A stretch of DNA of 64,000 bases from Paenibacillus alginolyticus DSM 5050 = NBRC 15375 (lineage in GTDB: Bacteria > Bacillota > Bacilli > Paenibacillales > NBRC-103111): NCBI RefSeq assembly GCF_000422905.1, contig NZ_AUGY01000012.1, positions 87,569 through 151,568 of the forward strand, written 5' to 3'. A program made the translations under genes and the position numbers. The notes beneath the pieces are model-generated. The model saw nothing but the letters and a program-made list of their open reading frames with translations. It ran no database searches and had not been told where the DNA came from. Of the stretch, positions 43,826-53,218 are shown in pieces. Each line of letters opens with the position of its first letter. Position 1 is the stretch's first letter.

Positions 43826-44080
43826 GTCGTATTACCTATGTGGCCGAGCAAGAGCGGAAGAAGAACCGGCAGCGGCAGGCGGAAGGAATCGAGGTTGCCC
43901 GAGGGGAGGGCGTTGTATTCGGCCGACCCAAGCAAGAGATCGATGGAAAATGTGGAGGCGTACCGGGAATGGAAAGCAGGCCAGATTACCGCGACGGACG
44001 CTATGCGTCGGATCGGTATGAAAAAGCCTACATTTTACCGGCAAGTGAAGGAATACGAGGAAATCAATGAGCCGTTCTAA
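43826..44080 (+). pseudogene. Frameshifted C-terminal fragment of a Tn3-type resolvase
   Basis: The first frame reads ITYVAEQERKKNRQRQAEGI and VARGEGVVFGRPKQE; the second continues with ENVEAYREWKAGQITATDAM, then RRIGMKKPTFYRQVKEYEE. Together they are the last third of a serine resolvase, broken by one frameshift near 43935. The catalytic N-terminal domain is missing. It ends 30 bases before terminal repeat B. Confidence 0.75.
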
Positions 44081-44110
44081 GCTGTCGTCAGTTCCGCGGC
44101 GACCAATGAT

Positions 44111-44150
44111 GGGGTAGTACCAGCAAACAAAGCTGACACCACCCGTAAAG
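44111..44150 (+). repeat. Tn3-like terminal repeat, copy B
   Basis: GGGGTAGTACCAGC, a short AAACAA insertion, then AGCTGACACCACCCGTAAAG. Faces inward towards inverted copy C at 49364-49400, so B and C enclose about 5.3 kb with the cad, CsoR and MATE genes. Confidence 0.65.
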
Positions 44151-44183
44151 TACATGGGGACATTTCCCTCTCAATACCTTGGC

Positions 44184-44821
44184 CTAGGAGATACCTTGTT
44201 GAGTTTGATGTTTACGAACTATGATTTTTCGATACATACCGTTAAACAGGGCGGACGCATCTTCCTCTTCCCGAATTTGTTTCTCGTACGGCACGATGAG
44301 TTGTTCGAAATGTCGTCCGATGTCCGTGCCCATCATTGCTGCGATGGGACGAAGGATTTTTTTTATTACCGGCAAATCCTGCGAGGGAGGGGCAAATTTA
44401 TCAAAAATGATCATATGTCCCCCAGCTCGCGTAACCCGAATCATTTCTTGAAAACATCGATTCGGATCGGGGACAACCGATAAGATCAAATTCGCAATGA
44501 CCATATCGAACGATTCCGGTGAAAAGGTCAAATTTTGTGCATCCATCTCAATGAAGTGAATGTTAGGGGAGTCATATTGATTCTTAGCTCGACCAAGCAT
44601 TTCGGTTGACAAGTCAATTGCAGTTACAGAAACATCTTTGTCTTTAATGAAGTGCAAATCTGCTCCTGTCCCGACGCCTACAAAAAGAACTTTGCTTTTA
44701 GGCTCAATGTCGAGGTTCTCAAAAATCTTTTTCCGCGCCTTTAAAAAGGCCCGGAATTGAAGAGATAATCATAAAAGGGTGCCCATACCCGATAAATCAC
44801 TTTATTCCAAGGGTTATTCAT
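44184..44821 (-). pseudogene. Class I SAM-dependent methyltransferase, frameshifted
   Basis: The frame from ATG 44821 reads MNNPWNKVIYRVWAPFYDYL, then runs into a stop near 44743. The -1 frame continues with KARKKIFENLDIEPKSKVLF, VGVGTGADLHF (SAM motif I), AIDLSTEMLGRA and a typical C-terminus. One base is missing around 44752. Directly after cadA on the same strand. Substrate unknown; a functional homologue would belong to the UbiE/Mtf11-like group. Confidence 0.72.
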
Positions 44822-44827
44822 AGGCGA

Positions 44828-46945
44828 TCATTTCCCTTTCACTCTTAACAAACGTAGGCTGTTCAAAGTAACAATTAGGGTAGCTCCCATATCTGCAAAA
44901 ATAGCCATCCATAACGTAAGCCAGCCAGGAACAATCAAAGCCAAAGCGACAAGCTTAATCCCGAGCGAGAACGTAATGTTTTGCTTTATTATCGCAAGGG
45001 TTTTACGACTTAACCGAATCGTATACGGGAGTTTACCTAAGTCGTCAGCCATAAGTGCAATGTCCGCCGTTTCAAGCGCCGTATCCGTACCTGCGCCGCC
45101 CATAGCGATACCAACCGTTGAAGCCGCAAGCGCGGGCGCGTCGTTTACGCCGTCGCCAATCATAGCAACATTGCCATAGTCTTTACGAAGCTGCTTGATG
45201 TAGTCTAATTTATCTTGCGGCATGAGGTCGGCTTTAACGTCTGTAACATTCAACCGGCTCCCGATAGCTTCGGCGGTTGCTTGATTATCACCCGTAAGCA
45301 TAATCGTTTTCTTGATGCCAATTTCGTGCAATTGCTTAATAACGTCTTTACTGGAATCGCGCACTTCATCGGCCACGGCTATTAAGGCAAGAACTTGTTG
45401 TTCCGTTCCCAAGACCATAACCGTTTTCCCTTGTTTTTGTAGAGCTTCGATACGTTGATTCGTTTCAACATTCATATCGGAGTGAAGTTCTGCAAAGAGT
45501 TTTGGACTACCGACGTAATACAATTCCCCGTTTACTTTTGCTTTAACAGCTTTCCCGGTTATGGATTGGAAATCCTCAACGGCGAGGGATAAGTCGGCTC
45601 CGAGATTTTCAGCTATACGAACAATCGCGGAAGCAAGCGGGTGTTGCGAACCTTTTTCGATAACTGCCGCGATAGCAAGCAATTCTTTTTCGTCTTTCGT
45701 TCCGAAAGCATGGACATTTGTAACTTCCGGGAATCCCTTCGTCAACGTACCCGTTTTATCGAATGCGATTGCGGCAAGGCGACCAGCTTCTTCAAGGTGT
45801 ATGCCGCCTTTGATAAGGACGCCATTTTTCGCCGCGTTTCCGATAGCTGTAACAATCGAAACAGGTGTCGAAATGACCAATGCGCAAGGACAGCCGACGA
45901 CGAGTAACGCTAATCCCCGATATACCCAATCGCCCCAATCAGCGGCGACGAACAGAGGGGGCACAACGGCAATACCTAATGCCAAAATCATAATCGCGGG
46001 CGTATAGTATTTCGCAAATCGGTCAACGAACGCTTGTGAAGGTGCACGTTCGGCTTGTGCTTCTTCAACAAGGTGAATAATTTTGGAAATGGTTGTATCC
46101 TCGACGTGCTTCGTTACTTTGACCTCAAGCAATCCTTCTTCGTTTAATGTGCCTGCGAAAACTTCATCATCAATTGTTTTCGTTACGGGAACCGATTCGC
46201 CGGTTATCGCGGCTTGGTTTATGGTTGATGTCCCTTTAATAACCACGCCATCCATTGCAAGTTTTTGACCTGGCTTTACAATCATGACGTCGCTAACCTG
46301 TATATCCTCAACACTTACCGTAATTTCTTCGGAACCGCGTCGAATCAGAGCTTCCTTCGGTGCAATATCCATCAGGGAACGAATGGATTGACGCGCTTTC
46401 TCCATAGAGTAACGTTCCAAAACTTCACTAATTGCAAACAAGATAACAACCGTCGCGCCTTCGCCCCATTTGCCGATCGCCGCGGCACCGATGATGGCCA
46501 CCGTCATAAGGGTGTTCATATCGAACTGAAATCGGAAGAGATTTTTAAGCCCTTTTTTGAATAGATCGTAACCACCAATGAGAATAGAAGCCGCAAAAAT
46601 GACTGCGGATAAGATACTTCCCTCACCTAGAAAATAACCTGCCGCAAGCAATACGGCAGAAACCAACATGTTCCAATGCTCTTGCCAAAATGGTTTTTTC
46701 TTTTCAATCGTCCGTTGTTTTTCAGGTGTAACTTTCAGGCTTTCAAACGCTCCAGCCTTTTCTAAATTCTCCACTGTGGTACTTCCATAAACGGTTATCT
46801 TAGAAGCTCCAAAATTGACTTGTGCATCTTTAACGCCAGGCAAACCTTTTACATTTTTCTCGAAAATGCCTGCGCAATTCGTACAGGTAATGCCTTGAAC
46901 TCTGTAGACGTTTTTATCTTCAGTGTTTTCAATTTTATTTTCCAT
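44828..46945 (-). CDS. cadA: Cadmium/zinc/lead P1B-type ATPase
   Basis: 705 residues. One HMA domain (C21 and C24 in ITCTNCAG); eight membrane helices with the CPC metal site in [11 protein letters not shown]; phosphorylation motif DKTGTLT; SEHPL-like motif GSQHPLA; and hinge [11 protein letters not shown]1B-2 ATPases export Cd(II), Zn(II) and Pb(II). Overlaps cadC by 11 bases, forming a classical cadCA operon. Confidence 0.94.
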   Translation of the reverse strand: MENKIENTEDKNVYRVQGITCTNCAGIFEKNVKGLPGVKDAQVNFGASKITVYGSTTVENLEKAGAFESLKVTPEKQRTIEKKKPFWQEHWNMLVSAVLLAAGYFLGEGSILSAVIFAASILIGGYDLFKKGLKNLFRFQFDMNTLMTVAIIGAAAIGKWGEGATVVILFAISEVLERYSMEKARQSIRSLMDIAPKEALIRRGSEEITVSVEDIQVSDVMIVKPGQKLAMDGVVIKGTSTINQAAITGESVPVTKTIDDEVFAGTLNEEGLLEVKVTKHVEDTTISKIIHLVEEAQAERAPSQAFVDRFAKYYTPAIMILALGIAVVPPLFVAADWGDWVYRGLALLVVGCPCALVISTPVSIVTAIGNAAKNGVLIKGGIHLEEAGRLAAIAFDKTGTLTKGFPEVTNVHAFGTKDEKELLAIAAVIEKGSQHPLASAIVRIAENLGADLSLAVEDFQSITGKAVKAKVNGELYYVGSPKLFAELHSDMNVETNQRIEALQKQGKTVMVLGTEQQVLALIAVADEVRDSSKDVIKQLHEIGIKKTIMLTGDNQATAEAIGSRLNVTDVKADLMPQDKLDYIKQLRKDYGNVAMIGDGVNDAPALAASTVGIAMGGAGTDTALETADIALMADDLGKLPYTIRLSRKTLAIIKQNITFSLGIKLVALALIVPGWLTLWMAIFADMGATLIVTLNSLRLLRVKGK

Positions 46946-47306
46946 TGGTAATCAACTCCTGCGAATGAGTAGAAGCTAGCTGTACCAATTGACGAACATG
47001 GTCGTCTTCTAGCGAATAAAAAACTAATTTACCATCCTTGCGGTATTTGGCTAAGCCAAGCTGCTTTAAGGTGCGAAGATGATGTGAAGCGGTTGCCATC
47101 GAAGAACCGATGATGTTAGCTACATCACAAACACATAATTCATCTTCTTCGCAAAGGGCAAAAGCGATTTTCATTCTTGTTTCGTCAGCTAAAACCTTAA
47201 ACATCTTTATCATGCCTTGAATATTTTGTCCTTCGAGCGCATTTTGTACCTTTCGGACTTTAGGTTCGTCATAACAGTAAATTTCACATGAATCCTTTTC
47301 TTTCAT
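46935..47306 (-). CDS. cadC: Cadmium-responsive repressor CadC (ArsR/SmtB family)
   Basis: 123 residues from [14 protein letters not shown]; three extra codons upstream are possible. The metal thiols fall at C7, C11, C58 and C60, matching pI258 CadC. Winged helix [17 protein letters not shown]. Represses cadCA until Cd(II), Pb(II) or Zn(II) binds. An operator-like dyad is located at 47376-47395. Confidence 0.92.
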   Translation of the reverse strand: MKEKDSCEIYCYDEPKVRKVQNALEGQNIQGMIKMFKVLADETRMKIAFALCEEDELCVCDVANIIGSSMATASHHLRTLKQLGLAKYRKDGKLVFYSLEDDHVRQLVQLASTHSQELITNGK

Positions 47307-47375
47307 CCCGCTCATATTCTCACCTCTACAATCAAACGGTTATTTGATTATTATCATACAACAAGCTCTTCGATT

Positions 47376-47395
47376 ATTCAAATGTATATTTGATT
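47376..47395 (-). promoter_or_regulatory. CadC operator-like dyad
   Basis: TCAAAT-GTAT-ATTTGA perfect arms within ATTCAAATGTATATTTGATT, resembling CadC/SmtB operators, about 70 bp upstream of cadC. Confidence 0.6.
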
Positions 47396-47584
47396 ATCTC
47401 TCAAGCGCATCTAAAATATTCAAGTTCAAACATTTTTTTGGTATCGGAACTAAGCCAAGTCAATAGGAAATGACGTAATTTGTGAGGAGACAGGTTTTGA
47501 GGCAATACTATCGATCAGAGAATCTAGCTTGGCTAAAGTTGGGGGCTTATGGAAAATCTCAAGAATAATAAAAACGCTTCCCAA

Positions 47585-47605
47585 TAACCCCCCCGGGGGG
47601 ATATG
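47585..47605 (+). promoter_or_regulatory. CsoR-type operator
   Basis: Seven C followed by six G (47588-47600) flanked by AT-rich sequence matches the G-tract palindrome bound by CsoR proteins. It lies 38 bases before the CsoR gene, pointing to autoregulation. Confidence 0.7.
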
Positions 47606-47642
47606 ATTATCGAAAAAGAAATAATAAGCTTGGAGGGTTATT

Positions 47643-47942
47643 ATGAACGATCAAACACACCATCACGATCATACGCATGAACACAAGTATCGAAAACAAA
47701 TCGTGAACCGATTAGCAAGAATCGAAGGTCATGTGCGAGCTGTAAAGGAAATGACAACCGAAGGACGTGATTGTTCAGAGGTTTTACTACAAATCGCCGC
47801 GGTGCAAAAAGCATTGGATAATGCGGCCAAACTTCTCCTCAAAGATCACTTAGAGAGTTGTGTTGTGGACGCAGTACACCACGGAAATCAAGAAAAAGTA
47901 CTGTCCGATCTAAATAAAGCACTAGATAATTATATTCGATAG
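47643..47942 (+). CDS. csoR: CsoR-family copper-sensing repressor
   Basis: 99 residues, His-rich N-terminus (HHHDHTHEH), then the all-helical CsoR fold. Ligand set C44, H69 and C73 (RDCSEV, KDHLESC) is the Cu(I) Cys-His-Cys type rather than the FrmR or RcnR type. GGAGGG precedes the ATG. It appears co-transcribed with a MATE exporter instead of copA/copZ. Confidence 0.85.
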   Translation: MNDQTHHHDHTHEHKYRKQIVNRLARIEGHVRAVKEMTTEGRDCSEVLLQIAAVQKALDNAAKLLLKDHLESCVVDAVHHGNQEKVLSDLNKALDNYIR

Positions 47943-47954
47943 GAAGTGGCTGCT

Positions 47955-49328
47955 TTGGCAAACGATCTAACAATAGGTGACACCACTAACAAACAAAAAT
48001 TAAAAATCATTTTAGCACTAGCTGTACCAGCAATGATTGAGAACATGCTACAAACCATTGTCGGCTTTGTTGATACCGTATTTGTAGCCAAACTCGGCCT
48101 TGTTGAAGTCGCCGCCGTTGGCGTGACGAATGCAATTCTCGCGGTCTACCTTGCTGTTTTTATGGCGATTGGGGTAGGAACATCTTCCCTAATTGCTAGA
48201 AGTGTAGGTGCAGGTGATTTGGGGAAGGCGAAAGCCATTGCTAGGCAGTCAACGTGGATTTCTATCATATTAGGGATCTCTTTCGGTATCGTTACCTTTT
48301 TCTTTGCAGAGCCGTTATTGCGGATCATGGGGGCCGAACCGAGCGTACTGGCTGATGGGGTTGTTTACTTCCGTATTGTAGCTATACCTTCCGTATTCAT
48401 ATCATTGATGACCATTTTCGGAAGCATACTGCGTGCTGCAGGGGATACAAAAACTCCGATGAAAGTTGGCATTTGGGTAAACCTCATTCATATCGTTTTG
48501 GATTATGTATTTATTTTCGGTGTCTTTGGGATGACTGGATGGGGGATCGCCGGTGCAGCTTGGGCCACCGTTATTGTTCGGGTAATTGGGTCAGTAGCGC
48601 TGTATCTGTTCATTCGAAAATCCAAGCTCTCTTTTTCTTTTCGAAAAGGCACATCAAATGAAATTACTTTACCACTTTTGCGCCTTTCGACGCCAGCTGC
48701 AGCAGAACGGCTGATTATGCGGTTTGGACAGGTGCTTTACTTTGGTCTTATTGTTCGGATTGGTACAGATGTGTATGCTGCACACATGATCGCCGGGAAT
48801 ATCGAGATATTTTCCTATATGCCAGGGTATGGATTGGCCGTGGCAGCCACTATCTTGGTAGGGCAGAATTTAGGGGCCAATCGACGAGAGGATGCATATC
48901 GTTACGGCATGTTGACCGCTGGAATCGCCGTTGTTTTCATGTCTTTTATCGGTATCCTATTGTTTGTGTTTTCTCCTTTGGCGGCTACCTGGTTTACCGG
49001 CCAAGCCAGTGTCATTGAGATGGTGACGACAGCGCTCCGGATTGACGCTTTTGCACAGCCGTTTTTGGCGATAGGTCTCGTTATTGCTGGGGCTTTACAA
49101 GGCGCAGGTGATACAAAAAGCCCTATGTACAGCACAGCGATTGGAATGTGGTTAATACGTGTTGTCGGAGTTTATGTGTTATGCATTTATTTGGGGATGG
49201 GAATCGCTGGCGTATGGCTTTCGATTGCTGTTGACTTACTTATACGTGCCGTTTACTTGCTGCTTCGTTTCAAACGAGTATTTCGGAAACCATCCTTAAA
49301 TCAAACAATCACAGCTAGTGATTCTTAA
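47955..49328 (+). CDS. MATE-family efflux transporter
   Basis: About 457 residues and 12 helices. Two homologous halves: AVPAMIENMLQTIVGFVDTV with GSILRAAGDTKTPM, and GQVLYFGLIVRIG with GALQGAGDTKSPM. MATE proteins export cations with Na+ or H+. A TTG at 47955 is 8 bases after AGGAAG; the GTG at 47946 is too close. Placed under a CsoR gene, so metal-linked control is likely. The downstream terminal repeat C begins about 36 bases after the stop. Confidence 0.88.
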   Translation: MANDLTIGDTTNKQKLKIILALAVPAMIENMLQTIVGFVDTVFVAKLGLVEVAAVGVTNAILAVYLAVFMAIGVGTSSLIARSVGAGDLGKAKAIARQSTWISIILGISFGIVTFFFAEPLLRIMGAEPSVLADGVVYFRIVAIPSVFISLMTIFGSILRAAGDTKTPMKVGIWVNLIHIVLDYVFIFGVFGMTGWGIAGAAWATVIVRVIGSVALYLFIRKSKLSFSFRKGTSNEITLPLLRLSTPAAAERLIMRFGQVLYFGLIVRIGTDVYAAHMIAGNIEIFSYMPGYGLAVAATILVGQNLGANRREDAYRYGMLTAGIAVVFMSFIGILLFVFSPLAATWFTGQASVIEMVTTALRIDAFAQPFLAIGLVIAGALQGAGDTKSPMYSTAIGMWLIRVVGVYVLCIYLGMGIAGVWLSIAVDLLIRAVYLLLRFKRVFRKPSLNQTITASDS

Positions 49329-49363
49329 TTGCATCATGTCTCAAATTTAACATTTTTATCCAT

Positions 49364-49400
49364 ACATTTGCGGGTAGTGTCACTACGCTGGTACTACCCT
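49364..49400 (-). repeat. Tn3-like terminal repeat, copy C (inverted)
   Basis: Reverse complement reads AGGGTAGTACCAGCGTAGTG then ACACTACCCGCAAAT, matching copies A and B. It is in the opposite orientation, so it can pair with either A or B as a transposon end. No target duplication could be recognised. Confidence 0.65.
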
Positions 49401-49533
49401 AATCGGCAGCTCCATCACTGGCAGCTGCTTTTTTTCAACGTTGATACTGCGTTAACAATTGGCGTATATGATCATAATAGAAATAAGCAAATAATTATAT
49501 GGCTATTTACAACGGATACGGGAGTGTGGGAGA

Positions 49534-49965
49534 ATGAAACGGGAAGTCAAACGGATTTATTTCCTTTGCGGGCAAAATCGGTGCCGAAGTCAGATGGCCG
49601 AAGCTTTTGCCAAGTTTTATGGCGGGGATCATGTGGTGGTGGAGAGTGCTGGATTAAATCCATCCGATGAAGTGCATCCTTACACCATTGAAGCCATGCG
49701 GGAGGTAGGCATCGATCTTTCCCAGCATGTCTGCAAAAAAATTGACATGAAGGTTTTTCTATCGTCGAATGCGATCGTCAAGCTGTGCGAACAAGTTGTG
49801 GAGCGGTGTCCTATCGTGCCGCTCAAGATCATGAACGTCGATTGGAACATCACTGATCCGCTGGGCGAAGACGGCGGCAGCCTGGAAGACGTGAAGAGAG
49901 CGCGTGACGAGATTCGGGAGAAAGTGATCGGGTTGCTAAAAGGGATGGACATTCCCGTCGCTTAA
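49534..49965 (+). CDS. Arsenate reductase-like protein (low-Mr phosphatase fold)
   Basis: 143 residues. P-loop CGQNRCRSQ with C12 (CX5R) and two further Cys, C85 and C92, placed like the resolving pair of thioredoxin-coupled ArsC. More divergent than the second arsC in this operon. Would reduce arsenate to arsenite. First gene of the ars operon; arsR follows at once. Confidence 0.8.
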   Translation: MKREVKRIYFLCGQNRCRSQMAEAFAKFYGGDHVVVESAGLNPSDEVHPYTIEAMREVGIDLSQHVCKKIDMKVFLSSNAIVKLCEQVVERCPIVPLKIMNVDWNITDPLGEDGGSLEDVKRARDEIREKVIGLLKGMDIPVA

Positions 49966-49979
49966 AAGGAGTGAAGCAG

Positions 49980-50303
49980 TTGAGCAAACTAGAAGAAGTA
50001 GCGGATGCCTTGAAGCTATTGGGGGACCGGAACAGGCTCACCATCGTAACCTTGCTGCAGGTGAAGGAATTGTGCGTGTGCGAGATCGTGGATATTTTGA
50101 AAACAAGCCAGCCCAATATCAGTCAGCATATGCGCAAGCTGCGGGATGGGGGCTTGGTCAAAGAGTCACGCAGGGGGCAATGGGTGTATTATTCGCTCTG
50201 TCTGGAAGACAAGCCTTATATTTTGGATATTCTAAAGGAAATTCCTTCGCAAGCGGCGCTGATTGAGCCTGCCGTTTGTATAACCAATGATTGCTGTACG
50301 TAG
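49980..50303 (+). CDS. arsR: Arsenic-responsive repressor ArsR
   Basis: 107 residues from a TTG 9 bases after AAAAGGA; the GTG at 49971 abuts that site. Winged helix with arsenite ligands C32 and C34 in ELCVCEI, and a C-terminal CC. Controls the ars operon. Confidence 0.88.
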   Translation: MSKLEEVADALKLLGDRNRLTIVTLLQVKELCVCEIVDILKTSQPNISQHMRKLRDGGLVKESRRGQWVYYSLCLEDKPYILDILKEIPSQAALIEPAVCITNDCCT

Positions 50304-50318
50304 TTCAGGAGGACGCAT

Positions 50319-51731
50319 ATGGTTTATGTAGCGATTTTCATTTTCTTGGTAACGTTGCTTTTTGTCATCTGGCAGCCGAAAGAATTAAATATCGGCTGGT
50401 CGGCAAGTGCCGGAGCGATCCTTGCTTTATTATTTGGTGTGGTCAGCTTCGCTGACGTCGGCACCGTAACCGGCATCGTGTGGAATGCCACCTTGGCGTT
50501 TGTGGCTATTATTTTAATCTCATTGGTGCTGGATGAAATCGGTTTTTTTGAGTGGGCTGCATTGCATATGGCGCGGCTGGCACGCGGAAACGGTCTACTC
50601 ATGTTTGTATTTATCATCCTGCTTGGATCGGCGGTTGCCGCGCTGTTTGCCAACGACGGCGGGGCCTTGATTATCACACCGATTGTGCTCGCCATGGTCC
50701 GGGCACTTAAGTTTGATGAAAAGATGATCCTGCCGTTTATTATGGCCAGCGGTTTCATTGCGGATACGGCTTCCTTGCCGCTTGTCGTCAGCAACTTGGT
50801 TAACATCGTATCTGCGGATTATTTCAACATCGGTTTTGCGGAATACGCGAGCCGCATGATTGTTCCGAATTTCTTTTCCGTCATTGCGAGCCTCATTGTG
50901 CTGTATCTGTATTTCCGGAAGAGTATCCCGAACACTTACAATCTTACACAATTGAAAAAGCCGAAGGAAGCCATCAAGGATATGCGGCTGTTTAAGTTAT
51001 CTTGGGTCATTTTAGCCGCGCTGCTTGTAGCGTATTTCATCAGCGAATTTTTCTCGATCCCTGTATCCATTATTGCCGGGGTTGCAGCGATTGCCTTTTT
51101 GTTCGCCGCGAGAAAAAGCCCTGCGATTCATACCTGGAAACTGGTGAAAGGCGCTCCCTGGGCTGTCGTAATCTTCTCTATCGGCATGTATGTGGTCGTT
51201 TATGGCTTGCGCAATGCCGGACTTACAGATGCACTGGGCAGCGTCATTCAAGCGGTGGCAGACAAAGGGTTGTTTGTGGCTACAGTAGGTATGGGCTTTA
51301 TTGCGGCCATCCTGTCGTCCATTATGAACAACATGCCCACGGTCATGATAGATGCGCTCGCCATCCAAGGCACACAAACCGATGGATTCATTCGTGAGGC
51401 GCTAATCTATGCGAATGTGATCGGTTCGGACTTAGGGCCCAAAATTACACCAATCGGCTCCCTGGCCACGCTGCTTTGGCTGCATGTACTATCCACGAAA
51501 AACGTGAAAATCAGATGGGGCTATTATTTTAAAGTCGGTATCCTGTTAACCGTTCCCACGCTGTTCATTACGCTCACCGGTCTTTATGTATGGCTTTATG
51601 TTCTCCAGACGTTACAGGTGAATGTATGGTTATGCATTGCGGTGATTGTAGTCGTCCTGGCGGTTGTTGCAATGATCATGAAGTCTTTTTTGGGAAGTAA
51701 ACAAGCGAAAAGAGTTCATCAAGGCGATTAA
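50319..51731 (+). CDS. arsB: Arsenite efflux pump ArsB
   Basis: 470 residues, about 12 membrane helices, of the ArsB/NhaD superfamily rather than Acr3: [18 protein letters not shown] and [16 protein letters not shown] with [19 protein letters not shown] are family hallmarks. AGGAGG precedes the ATG. Exports arsenite and antimonite. Confidence 0.93.
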   Translation: MVYVAIFIFLVTLLFVIWQPKELNIGWSASAGAILALLFGVVSFADVGTVTGIVWNATLAFVAIILISLVLDEIGFFEWAALHMARLARGNGLLMFVFIILLGSAVAALFANDGGALIITPIVLAMVRALKFDEKMILPFIMASGFIADTASLPLVVSNLVNIVSADYFNIGFAEYASRMIVPNFFSVIASLIVLYLYFRKSIPNTYNLTQLKKPKEAIKDMRLFKLSWVILAALLVAYFISEFFSIPVSIIAGVAAIAFLFAARKSPAIHTWKLVKGAPWAVVIFSIGMYVVVYGLRNAGLTDALGSVIQAVADKGLFVATVGMGFIAAILSSIMNNMPTVMIDALAIQGTQTDGFIREALIYANVIGSDLGPKITPIGSLATLLWLHVLSTKNVKIRWGYYFKVGILLTVPTLFITLTGLYVWLYVLQTLQVNVWLCIAVIVVVLAVVAMIMKSFLGSKQAKRVHQGD

Positions 51732-51761
51732 CGAATTGAAATCAAAAGGAGATTGTTCACC

Positions 51762-52187
51762 ATGGAGAAAAAACCGTTCATTTATTTTTTGTGCACCGGA
51801 AATTCTTGCAGAAGCCAAATCGCGGACGGGTTTTTAAACGCGCTAGGCGGGGACAAATTTGAAGTCAAAAGCGCGGGTCTTGAAGCACATGGACTGAATC
51901 CGCGTGCAGTGCAAGTCATGCAAGAAGCTGGCGTGGATATTAGCAAAAACACCTCCGATGTGATCGATCCGGAACTTTTAAATCGCGCCGATTATGTCAT
52001 TACCCTTTGCGGCCACGCCGACGAGCATTGCCCAGTGATCTCCAACAAGAACGTAACGAAATGGCATTGGGGTTTTGATGATCCGGCAAAAGCAACCGGA
52101 ACGGAAGAAGAAATCATGAACCAGTTCCGCAATGTTCGCGATTCGATTAAGAGCCGGATTGAACAATTCGTCAAAGAAGGGAAATAA
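51762..52187 (+). CDS. arsC: Thioredoxin-dependent arsenate reductase
   Basis: 141 residues; ATG behind AAAAGGAG. Catalytic triad of thiols C11 ([10 protein letters not shown]), C83 and C90 ([11 protein letters not shown]), and the C-terminal [11 protein letters not shown] motif, as in S. aureus pI258 ArsC. Supplies arsenite to ArsB. Confidence 0.95.
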   Translation: MEKKPFIYFLCTGNSCRSQIADGFLNALGGDKFEVKSAGLEAHGLNPRAVQVMQEAGVDISKNTSDVIDPELLNRADYVITLCGHADEHCPVISNKNVTKWHWGFDDPAKATGTEEEIMNQFRNVRDSIKSRIEQFVKEGK

Positions 52188-52197
52188 GGTGACCACG

Positions 52198-52668
52198 ATG
52201 ATCAAACGAATGCATGTCGCTTTAAACTGTACGGAGCTGAACAAGTCTCTGGACTTCTATCGCGCTTTTTTTGGGGCGGAACCGAGTAAGATTAAAGATA
52301 ACTACGCCAAATTTGAGTTAGAAGAACCGGCGTTGCATTTTTCGCTCAATGTACGCCCCTTCGAACAAAAGGGAGTACTGAATCACTTGGGATTTCAAGT
52401 GAATAATACGGAAGAAGTGCTGGCCATGGGGGAGAGGCTTCGTCAAAGCGGACTGCTGCTGATCGACGAGATGAATACCACATGCTGCTATGCGGTACAG
52501 GATAAAGTTTGGGTGTACGATCCGGACGGCAACGCTTGGGAGATTTTTTACACCAAAGAAGATTCCGAATTCGAATCGGCCGGAGAAGCCAGGGATCTGT
52601 CCTTGTGCTGCGCACCGCCAGCAGCCCCGGTTCCGATTGAGTTTGGATCGTTTAAAAAAGGAGTATAG
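52198..52668 (+). CDS. arsI: ArsI-type C-As lyase (VOC superfamily)
   Basis: 156 residues. Metal ligands H6, H63 and E115 and the vicinal pair C96-C97 in NTTCCYAV, which binds trivalent methylarsenicals, match ArsI. C-terminal CCAPP tail is also common. The enzyme demethylates MAs(III) using O2 and Fe(II). CadI is an alternative name for close relatives, but context favours ArsI. Four bases before the next gene. Confidence 0.88.
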   Translation: MIKRMHVALNCTELNKSLDFYRAFFGAEPSKIKDNYAKFELEEPALHFSLNVRPFEQKGVLNHLGFQVNNTEEVLAMGERLRQSGLLLIDEMNTTCCYAVQDKVWVYDPDGNAWEIFYTKEDSEFESAGEARDLSLCCAPPAAPVPIEFGSFKKGV

Positions 52669-52671
52669 TCT

Positions 52672-53115
52672 GTGGCGTCTGAAAAAACCTACCATGCTTT
52701 GATTCCGGATAAAATTTTCATGGGCGCGGCAACAGACGTGGAATCGATGGTGAAAAATGAAGGGATCGACGTGATCGTGGATCTGCGCGGCGAAGCGAAG
52801 GAGTGCGCCTATCCAGCGGCCAATGCGAAATGGATTCAAATTCCGTTAGCGGATAACTCTGCCGGACCGCAAGAAAAAGCCTTTGAACAAGCGATCCAGG
52901 CGGTCACCGAAGCTTTTCATCAAAATAAGAAAGTGGCTTTTCATTGTGGCGGAGGAAAAGGGCGGACCGGTACGGTAGCCGCTGGCACCTTACTTGCTTT
53001 GGGATTAAGCGATACGCTTGACGAAGCCGAGGCCAAGGCGAAGAGCATTCGCAACATCATTGATATTAAACCATCACAGAGAGAATCCCTGAACAAGATA
53101 TATCCCGGTAAATAA
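52672..53115 (+). CDS. CX5R protein phosphatase in the ars operon
   Basis: 147 residues from a GTG 9 bases after AAGGAG. Dual-specificity phosphatase fold: IVDLRGEAKEC early, possible general acid D61 in LADNSAG, and the P-loop HCGGGKGRTG with C92 and R98. Unlike ArsC it has no resolving Cys pair near the P-loop. Role in arsenic biology unknown; it may act on protein or small phosphate (or arsenate) esters. Followed by a terminator. Confidence 0.78.
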   Translation: MASEKTYHALIPDKIFMGAATDVESMVKNEGIDVIVDLRGEAKECAYPAANAKWIQIPLADNSAGPQEKAFEQAIQAVTEAFHQNKKVAFHCGGGKGRTGTVAAGTLLALGLSDTLDEAEAKAKSIRNIIDIKPSQRESLNKIYPGK

Positions 53116-53124
53116 GCACGCTAG

Positions 53125-53155
53125 AAACCACATCAGCCGAGTGGTTTTTCTTTTT
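53125..53155 (+). terminator. Terminator of the first ars operon
   Basis: AAACCAC (53125-53131) pairs with GTGGTTT (53141-53147), followed by a T-rich run. Confidence 0.75.
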
Positions 53156-53166
53156 TGCGATATAAC

Positions 53167-53183
53167 ATTTGCAATTTGCAAAT
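53167..53183 (+). promoter_or_regulatory. MarR operator-like palindrome, marR promoter
   Basis: ATTTGCAATTTGCAAAT, a near-perfect dyad. An almost identical site lies at 53684 upstream of the monooxygenase. Confidence 0.65.
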
Positions 53184-53218
53184 AATTATTGTATAACTAA
53201 GTAATGAGGTGAACCACA

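Noticed and set aside
44111..49400. Target-site duplication flanking the B-C unit
   Set aside because: Bases outside the two repeats (ATGAT on the left, AATCG on the right) do not match, so a single clean transposition is not supported.
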